Assembly: GCA_030426465.1 (NCBI GenBank)
Contig: JAUHYK010000027.1
Span: 1-47,647 of the forward strand
Direction of reading: 5' to 3'
Origin: Alphaproteobacteria bacterium
Lineage (GTDB): Bacteria; Pseudomonadota; Alphaproteobacteria; Caulobacterales; Parvularculaceae
Length of the DNA stretch: 47,647 nucleotides
Part shown: positions 36,063 through 45,727 of the stretch, piece by piece
How the letters are laid out: each line of letters opens with the position of its first letter
How positions within the stretch are numbered: position 1 is the stretch's first letter
Position numbers and translations under genes: made by a program
The notes under the pieces: generated by a model
What the model saw: the letters and a program-made list of their open reading frames with translations, nothing else
Databases searched by the model: none
What the model was told of the DNA's origin: nothing

Positions 36063-36707
36063 TTAGCCCGCGCTGATCTTTTCCAGAATGCCGACCCGTA
36101 CGCCGTCGAACACATATTGCGTCGACAGCGCCATCAAGAGCATGCCCAGAATACGGGTAATGGCGTTCATGCCTGTGCGTCCGAGCGCGTCGCCAATGCG
36201 GCTTGCAAACGCCATCATGCAAACCGCGATAATCAGTACAATGACCATGGCGGCGATCGTCGCGGTCTTGTCGACTCCGCTGACGCCGGGCCCCATGAGC
36301 AGCATGACAGTCGCGATGGCGCCCGGTCCGGCGAGCATCGGCATCGCCAGCGGGAAGAAAGCGATATTGTCCCGGGCGGAGGCTTTGGGTCCCGGCGTTT
36401 TCGCCTGGGTTTCCGAGTCCGGATCGAAAAACATCCGAAAGCCCATGATGAAAAGAATAATCCCCATGGCTGCGCGGAAAGCGTCAAGCGTGACGCCGAG
36501 ATGATGCAGCGTCGCATTCCCCGCAAAGCCGAAGGCCAACAAGATCCCGACCGAATAAAGTGCCGCCATGAACGCGATGCGCAGCCGCTCGCGCGGCGCT
36601 TCGTGTTTCGTCACGGACGCAAAAATCGGCGTCACCAGAATCGGATCGATGACGATGAAAAGCGTCACAAAGGCTGTAGTGAAGGCAGGCAGGATATCAG
36701 CGAGCAT
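36063..36707 (-). CDS. MarC family integral membrane protein
   Basis: 214 residues, the family's size, with six hydrophobic segments. Diagnostic stretches are FVTLFIVIDPILVTPIFASV near the start, LGVTLDAFRAAMGIILFIMG followed by F, and FFPLAMPMLAGPGAIATVML in the second half, each carrying the helix-breaking Pro residues conserved in MarC. Once linked to multiple antibiotic resistance, MarC proteins have no established transport substrate. AAGGAG lies 8 nt before the ATG; a longer in-frame form to 36791 runs through the upstream terminator and is unlikely. Confidence 0.92.
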   Translation of the reverse strand: MLADILPAFTTAFVTLFIVIDPILVTPIFASVTKHEAPRERLRIAFMAALYSVGILLAFGFAGNATLHHLGVTLDAFRAAMGIILFIMGFRMFFDPDSETQAKTPGPKASARDNIAFFPLAMPMLAGPGAIATVMLLMGPGVSGVDKTATIAAMVIVLIIAVCMMAFASRIGDALGRTGMNAITRILGMLLMALSTQYVFDGVRVGILEKISAG

Positions 36708-36758
36708 AGGTCGGCTCCTTTGCCCGCCTTCTGCCTTTATGCGCCCGGCGGGGCAAGG

Positions 36759-36788
36759 AAAAAGGCGGCTCAAAAGCGCCGCCTTTTT
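36759..36788 (-). terminator. Intrinsic terminator after the hydrolase gene
   Basis: AAAAAGGCGGC (36759-36769) pairs perfectly with GCCGCCTTTTT (36778-36788) around an 8-nt loop. T-runs occur on both strands, so it can stop transcripts from either side, but it lies 25 bp after the hydrolase stop (minus strand). Confidence 0.85.
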
Positions 36789-36812
36789 CACGCACCAAGT
36801 TCTCGTCCTGTC

Positions 36813-38936
36813 TTAGAAAGGCAGGAAGCCCCATACCGCAATCCAGGCGGCGAGGGCGACGCCGGCTGCACCCGTGAGCAAAAGGCCAAGGCTCACGCCG
36901 ATGGGCAGAGGCGTGTTCATCCGGGCCTTAATGGTGAGCCATAACAGCAAGATCCCAAGCGGTCCGGCGACGAGACCCGCGAGCGCTGCGAGTTTTGTCC
37001 AGCCCGGCAGGCCGGTCAGCAACAGAAGCGCGTTTTCCTGCGCCGCCATGGCCACGCCGGCGGCGATCCCGCCAATAGAGCCCGCGCCGGCGAGCGCCGT
37101 GAGCCAGGCGACGATGCGCGCTCCGCCCGTTGCCATGGCGCCCGAGCGGTTGATGATGCGCGCGACAGGCGAGATTGTGTAAACAATGGCGCCGAAGACG
37201 AAGATCACCGCGGCGAGGCCGATCCAGATTACCGGAAAGGCGATGGATTTTTTGTCTTCTGTGAACATCACCGCGAGATTGGTGAGCCCGTTCGTCGCGA
37301 ACAGCGGGTCAGAAAACTCCGGCCGCTCCATGCTTTCGGGACAAGACAGGTCAAGCTCACCTTCAGGGTCGTCATAGAATTTGGTCAGGAACTCACCGGC
37401 GCATTTGACCGAGCGTGTCGGCCCGTGGCCCGCATAGGCGAACTCAACATAGGTCCCGTTTGAAAAGCCGGGAAGGATGAGTTTCGCCAGCGGCGGCGGC
37501 GTGATCGGGTCCATGGCGCCCTCCACCAGAAGCGTGCGGATATTTGTTTCCACCGGCAGATATTCTTCCGCCGGACGTGCGTCTGCGCCGTAGCGCTTGC
37601 AGATTTTCGCCTGCTCGTCGGCGAGCGAGGGATCGCCGAAGATCATCGAAAGAACAGGGTGATCAAGCCCGTCTTCTTCAAATGATTTGCGGATGCCGGG
37701 CGCCCAGCCGTCATTGCAGGCGATGGCGTTGTACATTCCCTGGCTGATCTGGAAGCCGTCGCCCCCGCCGCCAGCGGTGACGATACGCAGCGCATCATAG
37801 TTTTCTTCTTCAACCATGCGTGTCAACGCAGAGATGAAGGCGGGAAGCGAAGGATAATTTTTCTGTTCGTAAAAGAGCGAGAAAGGCGCACCGCCGATCA
37901 GGTCATGAAAGAAATAGGCCTTTCCGCTCGGAAAAAGCTCCTCATCCAGTGCGTCTAGCTCAATCGGGCTCGCCGCGACTTTCTTGATTGCATTCTTGTA
38001 GCGTTCGACGAGGTCAGGAAAATCGCGTGCACAGGCGCTGTCTTCCTTGCAAGCGTCTTCCAGCATGGTCAGCACACGGTCGTAATGGCGTGCGATATGA
38101 AAGAACGTAATGTCCTGTTGTAAGGGAACGATCGCGTCGATAACGGCGGCGCGAACGCCCTCCGGGTCTTCTTTCAGATAGGCCTGACCGAGGATCGAGC
38201 CATAGGAAATGCCCCAGACGTTCCATTGCTCAAAGCCGAGCGCCTGACGCAGCGCGTGAACATCGCGGGCGTTTTCAACGGTGGAGTATCCGGAAAGGTC
38301 GACGCGTGCGGCCTTGGCCTTTGCGAAACAAGCCTCCATCGCTTCGAGGCCAGCCTGTTGATAGGTCTCCCAATCCGGCGTATTCGCCGCCGCCGGATCG
38401 AACAATGAATAGTCCTGACAGAAATCCGCCGACCAGCCGATGCCGCGCTGCTCAAGGATATAAAGATCGCGCGCATCGCGGATGCCATGATCTTTGAACC
38501 GGTTCACATAGCCTTGCGCCTTCGCGCCGGGTCCGCCGGTGAGATAAATGATCGGGTCTTCGCGCTTTTTCCACTCACCTTTTTCTTCCGCATCCCAATC
38601 ATCCGGCTGTCTTGCGTGCAGCTTGATGATGCTGAGTTCGATCATGCGCGAGCGGGATTTTTCGCGATTTTCCGGCACCTCCAAGAGGCTGCAGGAGATT
38701 TCGCCCGGCTTGTAATCGACGGCGCCTTTAAATGGGCAGATGACAGTGCGCAGGCGGAATGTGTCTCTGGCGAATAAATCGGGGGTTTCGTTTTCGGCGG
38801 CGGCGCTCTCTTGCGCCGGGGCTTCCGCCAGATCGGCGGTGATGTCCGCCGGCTGCGCGTCTTGTGCAAAAGCCGTTTTCGCGATGATGAAAGAGAAAAG
38901 AAACGCCGTCTGCGCCGCGCGCAAGAATAGTGTCAT
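36813..38936 (-). CDS. Alpha/beta hydrolase (TAP-like peptidase) with C-terminal membrane domain
   Basis: 707 residues with a signal peptide (cut near TAFAQ). Residues about 75-560 form an alpha/beta hydrolase of the tripeptidyl-aminopeptidase/proline-iminopeptidase group: oxyanion segment IYLTGGPGAKA, nucleophile elbow WGISYGSILG (S244), acid in VEGAMDPITPP and the His in AYAGHGPTRSVKCAGE. The conserved CNDGW and the late Cys pair fit the TAP-like C-domain. Unusually, the last ~130 residues add four to five hydrophobic helices (from IAFPVIWIGLAAVIFVFGAI onward), which would anchor the enzyme in the inner membrane facing the periplasm. The substrate is unknown. A terminator follows; the gene has its own start region. 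Confidence 0.85.
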   Translation of the reverse strand: MTLFLRAAQTAFLFSFIIAKTAFAQDAQPADITADLAEAPAQESAAAENETPDLFARDTFRLRTVICPFKGAVDYKPGEISCSLLEVPENREKSRSRMIELSIIKLHARQPDDWDAEEKGEWKKREDPIIYLTGGPGAKAQGYVNRFKDHGIRDARDLYILEQRGIGWSADFCQDYSLFDPAAANTPDWETYQQAGLEAMEACFAKAKAARVDLSGYSTVENARDVHALRQALGFEQWNVWGISYGSILGQAYLKEDPEGVRAAVIDAIVPLQQDITFFHIARHYDRVLTMLEDACKEDSACARDFPDLVERYKNAIKKVAASPIELDALDEELFPSGKAYFFHDLIGGAPFSLFYEQKNYPSLPAFISALTRMVEEENYDALRIVTAGGGGDGFQISQGMYNAIACNDGWAPGIRKSFEEDGLDHPVLSMIFGDPSLADEQAKICKRYGADARPAEEYLPVETNIRTLLVEGAMDPITPPPLAKLILPGFSNGTYVEFAYAGHGPTRSVKCAGEFLTKFYDDPEGELDLSCPESMERPEFSDPLFATNGLTNLAVMFTEDKKSIAFPVIWIGLAAVIFVFGAIVYTISPVARIINRSGAMATGGARIVAWLTALAGAGSIGGIAAGVAMAAQENALLLLTGLPGWTKLAALAGLVAGPLGILLLWLTIKARMNTPLPIGVSLGLLLTGAAGVALAAWIAVWGFLPF

Positions 38937-39037
38937 GTCTGCCCCGCCTTGAATGCCCCGCCGGGAGACTAGCAAAAGAGGGGCGGCGCGCAATAACGGC
39001 GCCTGTAATTCCCGTTTAACGGGTATGGGTGCGCTGC

Positions 39038-39069
39038 AAAAAAGGCGGCCCTTGCGGGACCGCCTTTTT
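39038..39069 (-). terminator. Intrinsic terminator after groEL
   Basis: AAAAGGCGG and CCGCCTTTT (within 39038-39048 and 39060-39069) form a 9-10 bp stem with an 11-nt loop and A/T runs on both sides. It is 35 bp past the groEL stop and also faces the hydrolase start region, separating the two minus-strand units. Confidence 0.85.
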
Positions 39070-39103
39070 CTTACGCTACTGAATTTGTGGCTGGAAAGCC
39101 GGC

Positions 39104-40771
<1,668 letters not shown>

Positions 40772-40791
40772 TTAAGTCTGTGTACTGAGGG

Positions 40792-41079
40792 TTAATCGAT
40801 GATCCCGAGGATGTCGGATTCTTTCATAATCAAAAGATCCTCACCGTCGATTTTCACTTCTGAGCCGGACCATTTGCCGAACAGAATCTTGTCGCCTGCC
40901 TTAACGTCGAGCGGGACAATTTCATTGTCGTCGCCGCGCGCGCCTGAGCCGCAAGCGACCACTTCGCCCTGCTGGGGCTTTTCCTTGGCGGTGTCGGGGA
41001 TGATGATGCCGCCCGCGGTTTTCTGGTCTTCTTCGATGCGGCGGACCAGTACGCGGTCATGGAGAGGCCGAAAAGCCAT
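40792..41079 (-). CDS. groES: Co-chaperonin GroES (10 kDa)
   Basis: 95 residues from [20 protein letters not shown], with the mobile loop [18 protein letters not shown] and [20 protein letters not shown]. It caps the GroEL ring during folding. The frame stays open upstream to 41253, but that part contains the promoter and operator and does not encode GroES-like sequence. AGGGAGA lies before the ATG. It is the first gene of the groESL operon. Confidence 0.98.
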   Translation of the reverse strand: MAFRPLHDRVLVRRIEEDQKTAGGIIIPDTAKEKPQQGEVVACGSGARGDDNEIVPLDVKAGDKILFGKWSGSEVKIDGEDLLIMKESDILGIID

Positions 41080-41154
41080 GATTGAGGTCTCCCTAGGCTG
41101 TGTTTTTGAATAAAAACAACAGGTTAATCCAATAAACAGGCGGCTGAGCGCCTG

Positions 41155-41181
41155 CTGGCACTCACTCCAAGCGAGTGCTAG
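41155..41181 (-). promoter_or_regulatory. CIRCE operator (HrcA binding site) of groESL
   Basis: CTGGCACTC-N9-GAGTGCTAG is the CIRCE inverted repeat (consensus TTAGCACTC-N9-GAGTGCTAA) with one mismatch between arms. It overlaps the expected transcription start just downstream of the -10 box, where HrcA bound to it would block groESL transcription until heat shock. Confidence 0.92.
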
Positions 41182-41185
41182 CAGC

Positions 41186-41214
41186 GATTTAGGAGCGTGG
41201 GGTGGAACCGTCAA
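41186..41214 (-). promoter_or_regulatory. groESL promoter
   Basis: On the minus strand, TTGACG (41214-41209) and TAAATC (41191-41186) are separated by 17 bp, a good housekeeping promoter. The -35 reads CTTGACG and the -10 context CTCCTAAAT, which also resembles alphaproteobacterial heat-shock sigma (RpoH) promoters, so dual use is possible. The CIRCE element begins 5 bp downstream of the -10. Confidence 0.75.
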
Positions 41215-41413
41215 GGGGGCGAGGCTCCAGAGAAGATTTATGTTTGCTGACAATTGTTTCGAGGATGGGGGGAAACTTTTATCCTACTTACCTGTTTTTA
41301 ATGGCGGAGCGCCCTCAATCAGCCCATATTCCGGGCGATATTTCAGGGCCGGACGGGGGGCGCGAGGCTGCCCGGACGATAGGGTCAATGCAACGCTGAA
41401 AGGAACAACAGCA

Positions 41414-42082
41414 ATGCGGAAAATGCTAATTCTTGCGTCGGTCGCGGTCTTCGCGGTCGGCTGCACCACCAATCCCTACACAGGCGAAAAGCGCGCCAGC
41501 CGGACGGTGACGTCAGGCGCGGCGGGCGCAGGCGCCGGCGCGGCGGCGGGCGCGATTGTCGGCGCAATCGCCGGCGACGCCAAGAAAGGCGCCATCATCG
41601 GCGCTGGCGTCGGCGCGGCCACGGGCGTCGGAATTGGCGTCTATCAGGACCGCCAGCAGGCGAAGCTGCGCGAGAGGCTCGCCAATTCGGGTGTTTCGGT
41701 AACGCGCCAGGGCGACAATATCATTCTTAACATGCCGTCGGACATCACCTTCGGAGTGAACCAGTCGGATATCACGCCAGGCTTTTACGAGACGTTGAAT
41801 TCCGTGGCGATCGTTCTGAAGGAATATAAAAAGACCTCGGTCAGCGTTTACGGTCACGCCGATTCCACGGGTTCTGACTCCTATAACCAGGCCCTGTCCG
41901 AGCGGCGCGCGCTTTCCGTTTCCAACTATCTCGCCTCGCAAGGCGTTGCGCCCGCCCGTCTTCAGGCGGTTGGATATGGCGAAACTCATCCGATAGCGGA
42001 CAATTCCACAGAGTATGGTCGCGCGGCCAATCGCCGGGTTGAAATTGTCATCGATCCTATCGACAGCCAGTTCAACAGTTAA
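41414..42082 (+). CDS. OmpA-family lipoprotein with glycine-zipper segment (YiaD-like)
   Basis: 222 residues from ATG 41414 with AAAGGA upstream. A lipoprotein signal ends in FAVGC (C17). A glycine-zipper hydrophobic stretch follows (about 36-76, rich in GAxxGA repeats), and then a C-terminal OmpA domain with ITFGVNQSDITPGFYETLN, VYGHADSTGSDSYNQALSER, RALSVSNYLASQGV and GYGETHPIADNSTEYGRAAN then RRVEI, the peptidoglycan-binding motif set (D and R conserved). It likely links the outer membrane to the wall. It is divergent from groES, and a strong terminator follows. Confidence 0.92.
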   Translation: MRKMLILASVAVFAVGCTTNPYTGEKRASRTVTSGAAGAGAGAAAGAIVGAIAGDAKKGAIIGAGVGAATGVGIGVYQDRQQAKLRERLANSGVSVTRQGDNIILNMPSDITFGVNQSDITPGFYETLNSVAIVLKEYKKTSVSVYGHADSTGSDSYNQALSERRALSVSNYLASQGVAPARLQAVGYGETHPIADNSTEYGRAANRRVEIVIDPIDSQFNS

Positions 42083-42093
42083 CGCGGTCTTAA
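42079..42093 (+). promoter_or_regulatory. CtrA-type motif at the end of the OmpA-like gene
   Basis: TTAA-CGCGGTC-TTAA matches the CtrA core but begins on the stop codon of the OmpA-like gene and lies before that gene's terminator. It is 154 bp upstream of the TipF-like start. Its position makes chance occurrence a real possibility. Confidence 0.3.
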
Positions 42094-42106
42094 AGCGTCA
42101 ACCGAA

Positions 42107-42140
42107 AGCCCGCCAGGCGCCACGCCTGGCGGGCTTTTTT
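42107..42140 (+). terminator. Intrinsic terminator after the OmpA-like gene
   Basis: AGCCCGCCAGGCG (42107-42119) and its exact complement (42123-42135) form a 13-bp stem with a 3-nt loop, followed by a T-run (42135-42140). It is 25 bp past the stop and is one of the strongest terminators in the window. Confidence 0.92.
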
Positions 42141-42246
42141 GTGTCTCATCTTGCCGGTCATGTCCTGAACCGGGGCTAATCTTAAGCGCTTTTTTAGAGT
42201 GTTTTCCTAAAACTGTTTCCTTAGTCGCGATCGGGGAGGGCGACGT

Positions 42247-43365
42247 ATGGGAATGAAAGTGCGGGGCGCCAAGATGAATCTGCGTCAGAAAAGTTCACGC
42301 TATTGCGCTGCGGTGCTGTTTGCCGCCGGGGCGGCTGGCGCCTTTCTGTTGATGGCGGCGATCCGGGCGAATTTCAAACCGGACCTTGAGATCTGGCTTG
42401 CCGCCGCGCTTGTGGTGACGTTGATCCTGCATGCCCGCGCAGGCTTTGCTCTTTCCCGGGCGCAACAGGAAATTGAACTGTTGCGCAATCTCGTTAATCG
42501 TTTCCGGCCATCTCCCGCGAAAACACCTCCCTCGCTGGAATTCGAACCTGTTTCTTCCATCGATGAAGCTGACGCCAAGGCGCTTGATTGCGTGAAAAGC
42601 GCTATCGAAAACGACCGTGTAGATCTCTATCTGCAGCCGATCGTCAGCCTGCCCCAGCGCAAGATGCGCTGCTTTGAAGCGTTCTCACGCCTGCGCCATG
42701 AAGATGGCGGGGTCATCAAGCCAGCGGATTATATTGACGCCGCGGAACGCGCCAATCGCATCGGCGTTATCGACAACATGATTTTATTGCGCTCGGTCCA
42801 GGCGTTGCGTCAGCTTGGGCCCCAAAGCGCGCATTACCGCATTTTCTGCAACATTTCGCCGGCGACGATCTACGACGTTGATTTCTTCACACGCTTCACG
42901 GATTACCTCGACGCCAATGAAGATCTCGCCCAGCGGCTTGTGTTTGAATTCACCTATCCGGCCGTTGAGATGATGCATGACCGGGTGAAGAAAAACCTTC
43001 GTCTTGTCGCTGACCGGGGCTTCTCCTTTTCGGTGGATCATATTCGTCGCTTCGATCTCAACTGGACGGCGTTGCGTGAACAGAATTTCCGTTATGTGAA
43101 GGCGTCAGGCGCGCTTCTCTTGAGCGAAAGCTGCAAGGGCGATGTGGGCCAGGCGCGCATTCGCGCCTTCAAGAAAGCGCTCGTCGACAATGAAATCGAC
43201 CTGATCGTCGAAAAGGTCGAATACGAAGAACAGATGCCTGAGATTTTGAAACTCGGCATCGACTACGGCCAAGGCGCACTGTTCGGCGCGCCGCGCATCG
43301 CCAGCGATTATCTTCTCGTGGATGGTCCGGCGGCGAATGTGACGGAACTGGCGGCCGCATCCTGA
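42247..43365 (+). CDS. TipF-like membrane protein with degenerate EAL domain
   Basis: 372 residues with GGGGAGGG before the ATG. Two membrane helices (about 19-40 and 47-70) and a short coiled coil (SRAQQEIELLRNLVNRF) precede an EAL domain. The E of EAL survives (FEAFSRL), as does N in FCNIS, but ELTE has become EFTY and DDFG has become DHIR, so catalysis is unlikely. This is the architecture of Caulobacter TipF, a c-di-GMP-binding protein that sets the flagellar pole. No flagellar gene is in the window, so the role here is inferred. Downstream genes follow as a run with gaps of 37 bp or less until ribF. Confidence 0.8.
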   Translation: MGMKVRGAKMNLRQKSSRYCAAVLFAAGAAGAFLLMAAIRANFKPDLEIWLAAALVVTLILHARAGFALSRAQQEIELLRNLVNRFRPSPAKTPPSLEFEPVSSIDEADAKALDCVKSAIENDRVDLYLQPIVSLPQRKMRCFEAFSRLRHEDGGVIKPADYIDAAERANRIGVIDNMILLRSVQALRQLGPQSAHYRIFCNISPATIYDVDFFTRFTDYLDANEDLAQRLVFEFTYPAVEMMHDRVKKNLRLVADRGFSFSVDHIRRFDLNWTALREQNFRYVKASGALLLSESCKGDVGQARIRAFKKALVDNEIDLIVEKVEYEEQMPEILKLGIDYGQGALFGAPRIASDYLLVDGPAANVTELAAAS

Positions 43366-43384
43366 GGTTTCGGGAGGCTTTGCA

Positions 43385-43813
43385 ATGCCATATGAAACCA
43401 CCTGGAGCGATCGCGGCGTTCATTGGCGTTATTATGGCGATGTGACAGCGGCGGAAACCAGGCTGGCCGACGCCGAGTTTTACGGCGATGCGCGTTCGGA
43501 CCGCGCCATGTTTCAACTCATCGATCTGCGCGAGGTGACCCGGCTCGACTTTCCGGTTCACGACCAGGAGCTGACCGCGGCGATCGATGGCGCAGCGAGT
43601 ATTTCAACGCCGCTGGTCAGGGTCGCTTTTATTGTCCTCGACGATCGTTTTGACGAGGCCCTGCAGGTCTATCTCGAGCTTATCAACCGCACGAACTGGT
43701 CTGCGCGTATCTTTACCGATCCCCAGGCGGCGGAGGATTGGTGCGAACGCGTCGGCGAGGATCCGATCTCGGAAAATCGGCGGCGTTTTGCAGCCGGTGG
43801 GTCGGGCGCTTGA
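43385..43813 (+). CDS. SpoIIAA/STAS-like small protein
   Basis: 142 residues with GGGAGG before the ATG. The alternation RGVHWRYYGDVTAAE, MFQLIDLREVTRLDF, VRVAFIVLDDRFDEALQVYL and WSARIFTDPQAAEDWCE fits the SpoIIAA-like (CRAL-TRIO/STAS-like) fold of small cytoplasmic proteins that bind lipids or protein partners. No phosphorylatable serine motif of classical anti-anti-sigma factors is seen. It lies 19 bp after the TipF-like gene, so a link to its signalling is possible. Confidence 0.65.
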   Translation: MPYETTWSDRGVHWRYYGDVTAAETRLADAEFYGDARSDRAMFQLIDLREVTRLDFPVHDQELTAAIDGAASISTPLVRVAFIVLDDRFDEALQVYLELINRTNWSARIFTDPQAAEDWCERVGEDPISENRRRFAAGGSGA

Positions 43814-43849
43814 CCGCCAGGCGCATCGGCCTTATCGGCCTTGGGCCTT

Positions 43850-44698
43850 ATGAGCGATATCGCCGTCATTTCCTCCCTTGAATCCGTCGCCGAGCGTTAT
43901 GACGCGCTCTTGTGCGATGCCTGGGGCGTTATTCATGACGGCGTCACGCTTTTTCCCGGTGTGGCGGAAGCGCTAACCCGGTTTCGCGAAACGCGGGGGC
44001 CGGTGATTATTCTCACCAATGCGCCGCGCCCATCCTCTGTGATTCCGGCGCAGCTTGACCGGATCGGCCTGCCGAAAGACGCCTGGGACGACATTGTGAC
44101 GTCGGGCGATGCGACGCGTGCAGCGATTGAAGCGCGTTTGCCGGCGCCGGCTTTTCGTCTTGGTCCCGCCAAGGACGATCCCCTGTTTGACGGTCTTGAT
44201 ATTGATTTTCAGCCTCTGGAAGACGCGGCGTTCATCATCTGCACGGGGATGGAGGACGACGCCCATGAAACGCCGGATGATTATCGCGAGCTGTTGGCGC
44301 GCGCGGCGGCGAGGGGCTTGCCCATGATCTGCGCCAATCCCGATATTGTCGTGAACTGGGGCGGGCGGTTGATCTGGTGCGCGGGCGCGCTTGCCGAGAT
44401 CTATAAAGAACTTGGTTGTGAGGTCGTTTATGGCGGCAAGCCCCATGCGCCGATTTACGATCTTGCTTTGAAACGGGTCGAAACACTCCGTGGCCCCACT
44501 GACACCGCCCGCATTCTCGCGGTTGGCGACGGCCTGAAGACCGATATTCAAGGCGCCAACAATCAGAACATAGATGTCCTCATGATCGCCGGGGCTGGCG
44601 GCGTTCATGAAGGCGCGCGCGACGCTGACGCCGTCGCCGCCAAGCTTGAGGAAGCGGGGCTTCACGCCAAGGGCGTTGCAGAGGCGCTGCAATGGTAG
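43850..44698 (+). CDS. HAD-superfamily class IIA hydrolase (TIGR01459/CECR5-like)
   Basis: 282 residues from ATG 43850 (a TTG at 43841 would add three). Motif I is LLCDAWGVIHDG with the nucleophile D, motif II is ILTNAPRPS, motif III K lies in VVYGGKPHAPIYDLAL and motif IV is VGDGLKTDIQGANNQ. The class IIA cap sits between motifs II and III. Such enzymes dephosphorylate small phosphoesters (NagD-like), but the substrate of this alphaproteobacterial group is not known. Its end overlaps the ribF start by 7 bp, so the two are translated together. Confidence 0.9.
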   Translation: MSDIAVISSLESVAERYDALLCDAWGVIHDGVTLFPGVAEALTRFRETRGPVIILTNAPRPSSVIPAQLDRIGLPKDAWDDIVTSGDATRAAIEARLPAPAFRLGPAKDDPLFDGLDIDFQPLEDAAFIICTGMEDDAHETPDDYRELLARAAARGLPMICANPDIVVNWGGRLIWCAGALAEIYKELGCEVVYGGKPHAPIYDLALKRVETLRGPTDTARILAVGDGLKTDIQGANNQNIDVLMIAGAGGVHEGARDADAVAAKLEEAGLHAKGVAEALQW

Positions 44699-45588
44699 GT
44701 GGAAAAAACATCATTGCCGCGCTCGGGAATTTTGACGGCGTTCACCGCGGCCATCAATATCTGCTGAAACAAACAGAAGAGTTCGCAAAGGCTCATGGCG
44801 CGGCGGCGGGCGCGGTTTTATTCGCCCCCCATCCGCGGCGGTATTTCCGTCCCGATGATCCGCCGTTTCTTTTGACCCTGCCGGAACAGCGTGACGCCTT
44901 GTTGCGCGCCGCCGGCGCCGAAGAGATTTTCGTCCTTGTTTTCGAAGAGGCGCTTGCCTCCATGACTCCAGAGGTGTTCGTCAGGGATGTGCTGAAAGGC
45001 CGGCTCGGTCTGGCGGGCGTTGTCACTGGCGCTGATTTCCGGTTCGGTAAAGGGCGCGCCGGCGACGGCGAAGCGCTGAAAACCCTCGGCGAGGCGGTGG
45101 GGCTGAAGGTGAAGCTCGCAGATATTCTGGCGGAAACTCCGGATACGGAGAAATTCGGCTCCAGCGCGGTGCGCGCCGCCTTGCAGGAGGGAGCCGTCGA
45201 ACGCGCTGCTGCGATGCTGGGGCGTGACTGGTCCGTGACGGGCGTAGTCACTGAGGGCCGCAAGGTGGGCCGCACGATTGGTTTTCCGACGGCGAATTTG
45301 ACGCTTGGCGAGTTGATTGAGCCGCGCAAGGGCGTTTACGCCACCCGCACCAAAGTGGGCGGGACGACCTATGGCTCCGTTTCCAATTTTGGCCGCCGTC
45401 CCACCGTTGGCGACAGCGCGCCCTTGCTCGAAACCTATCTGTTCGATTTCGACGGCGATCTTTACGGTAAGGAGATCGACGTCTCATTCGCGGCGTTTCT
45501 GCGCGATGAGAAGAAATTTGACGGGCTCGATGAGCTGAAAGCCCAGATCGCCAATGATTGCGTGAAGGCGCGGGCCATCCTTGGATAG
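44692..45588 (+). CDS. ribF: Bifunctional riboflavin kinase / FAD synthetase
   Basis: 298 residues. The N-terminal FMN-adenylyltransferase domain has LGNFDGVHRGHQ (HxGH-type) and VTGADFRFGKGRAGD. The C-terminal flavokinase domain has GRKVGRTIGFPTANL and KGVYATRTKVGG...SVSNFGRRPTVGD. It converts riboflavin to FMN and then FAD. The start ATG at 44692 lies inside the end of the HAD gene (7-bp overlap), which may hint that the HAD enzyme acts on a flavin-related phosphate, though this is only suggestive. Confidence 0.96.
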   Translation: MVGGKNIIAALGNFDGVHRGHQYLLKQTEEFAKAHGAAAGAVLFAPHPRRYFRPDDPPFLLTLPEQRDALLRAAGAEEIFVLVFEEALASMTPEVFVRDVLKGRLGLAGVVTGADFRFGKGRAGDGEALKTLGEAVGLKVKLADILAETPDTEKFGSSAVRAALQEGAVERAAAMLGRDWSVTGVVTEGRKVGRTIGFPTANLTLGELIEPRKGVYATRTKVGGTTYGSVSNFGRRPTVGDSAPLLETYLFDFDGDLYGKEIDVSFAAFLRDEKKFDGLDELKAQIANDCVKARAILG

Positions 45589-45727
45589 TTGGCTCGGTTA
45601 ATCCTCGCTCGCGGGGATGTGCGCGCGCGGCATGGGTTTTGCCTCATTCTCGACACAAACCACGACAAAATGGCGTCATGGTTCAGTTTCCCCGCATCTC
45701 TTCCGGCGGGGTTCGTTCGGAGGCTTT

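Noticed and set aside
36117-36944. Long plus-strand frame opposite marC
   Set aside because: Its product is His/Arg/Gln-rich low-complexity sequence typical of antisense reading, and marC is clear on the other strand.
41080-41253. In-frame N-terminal extension of groES
   Set aside because: It runs through the promoter and CIRCE operator and does not resemble GroES.
42180-42200. Second CtrA-like motif TTAA-N7-TTTA before the TipF-like gene
   Set aside because: It has a mismatch in the second half-site and lies in an A/T-rich stretch where chance matches are likely.
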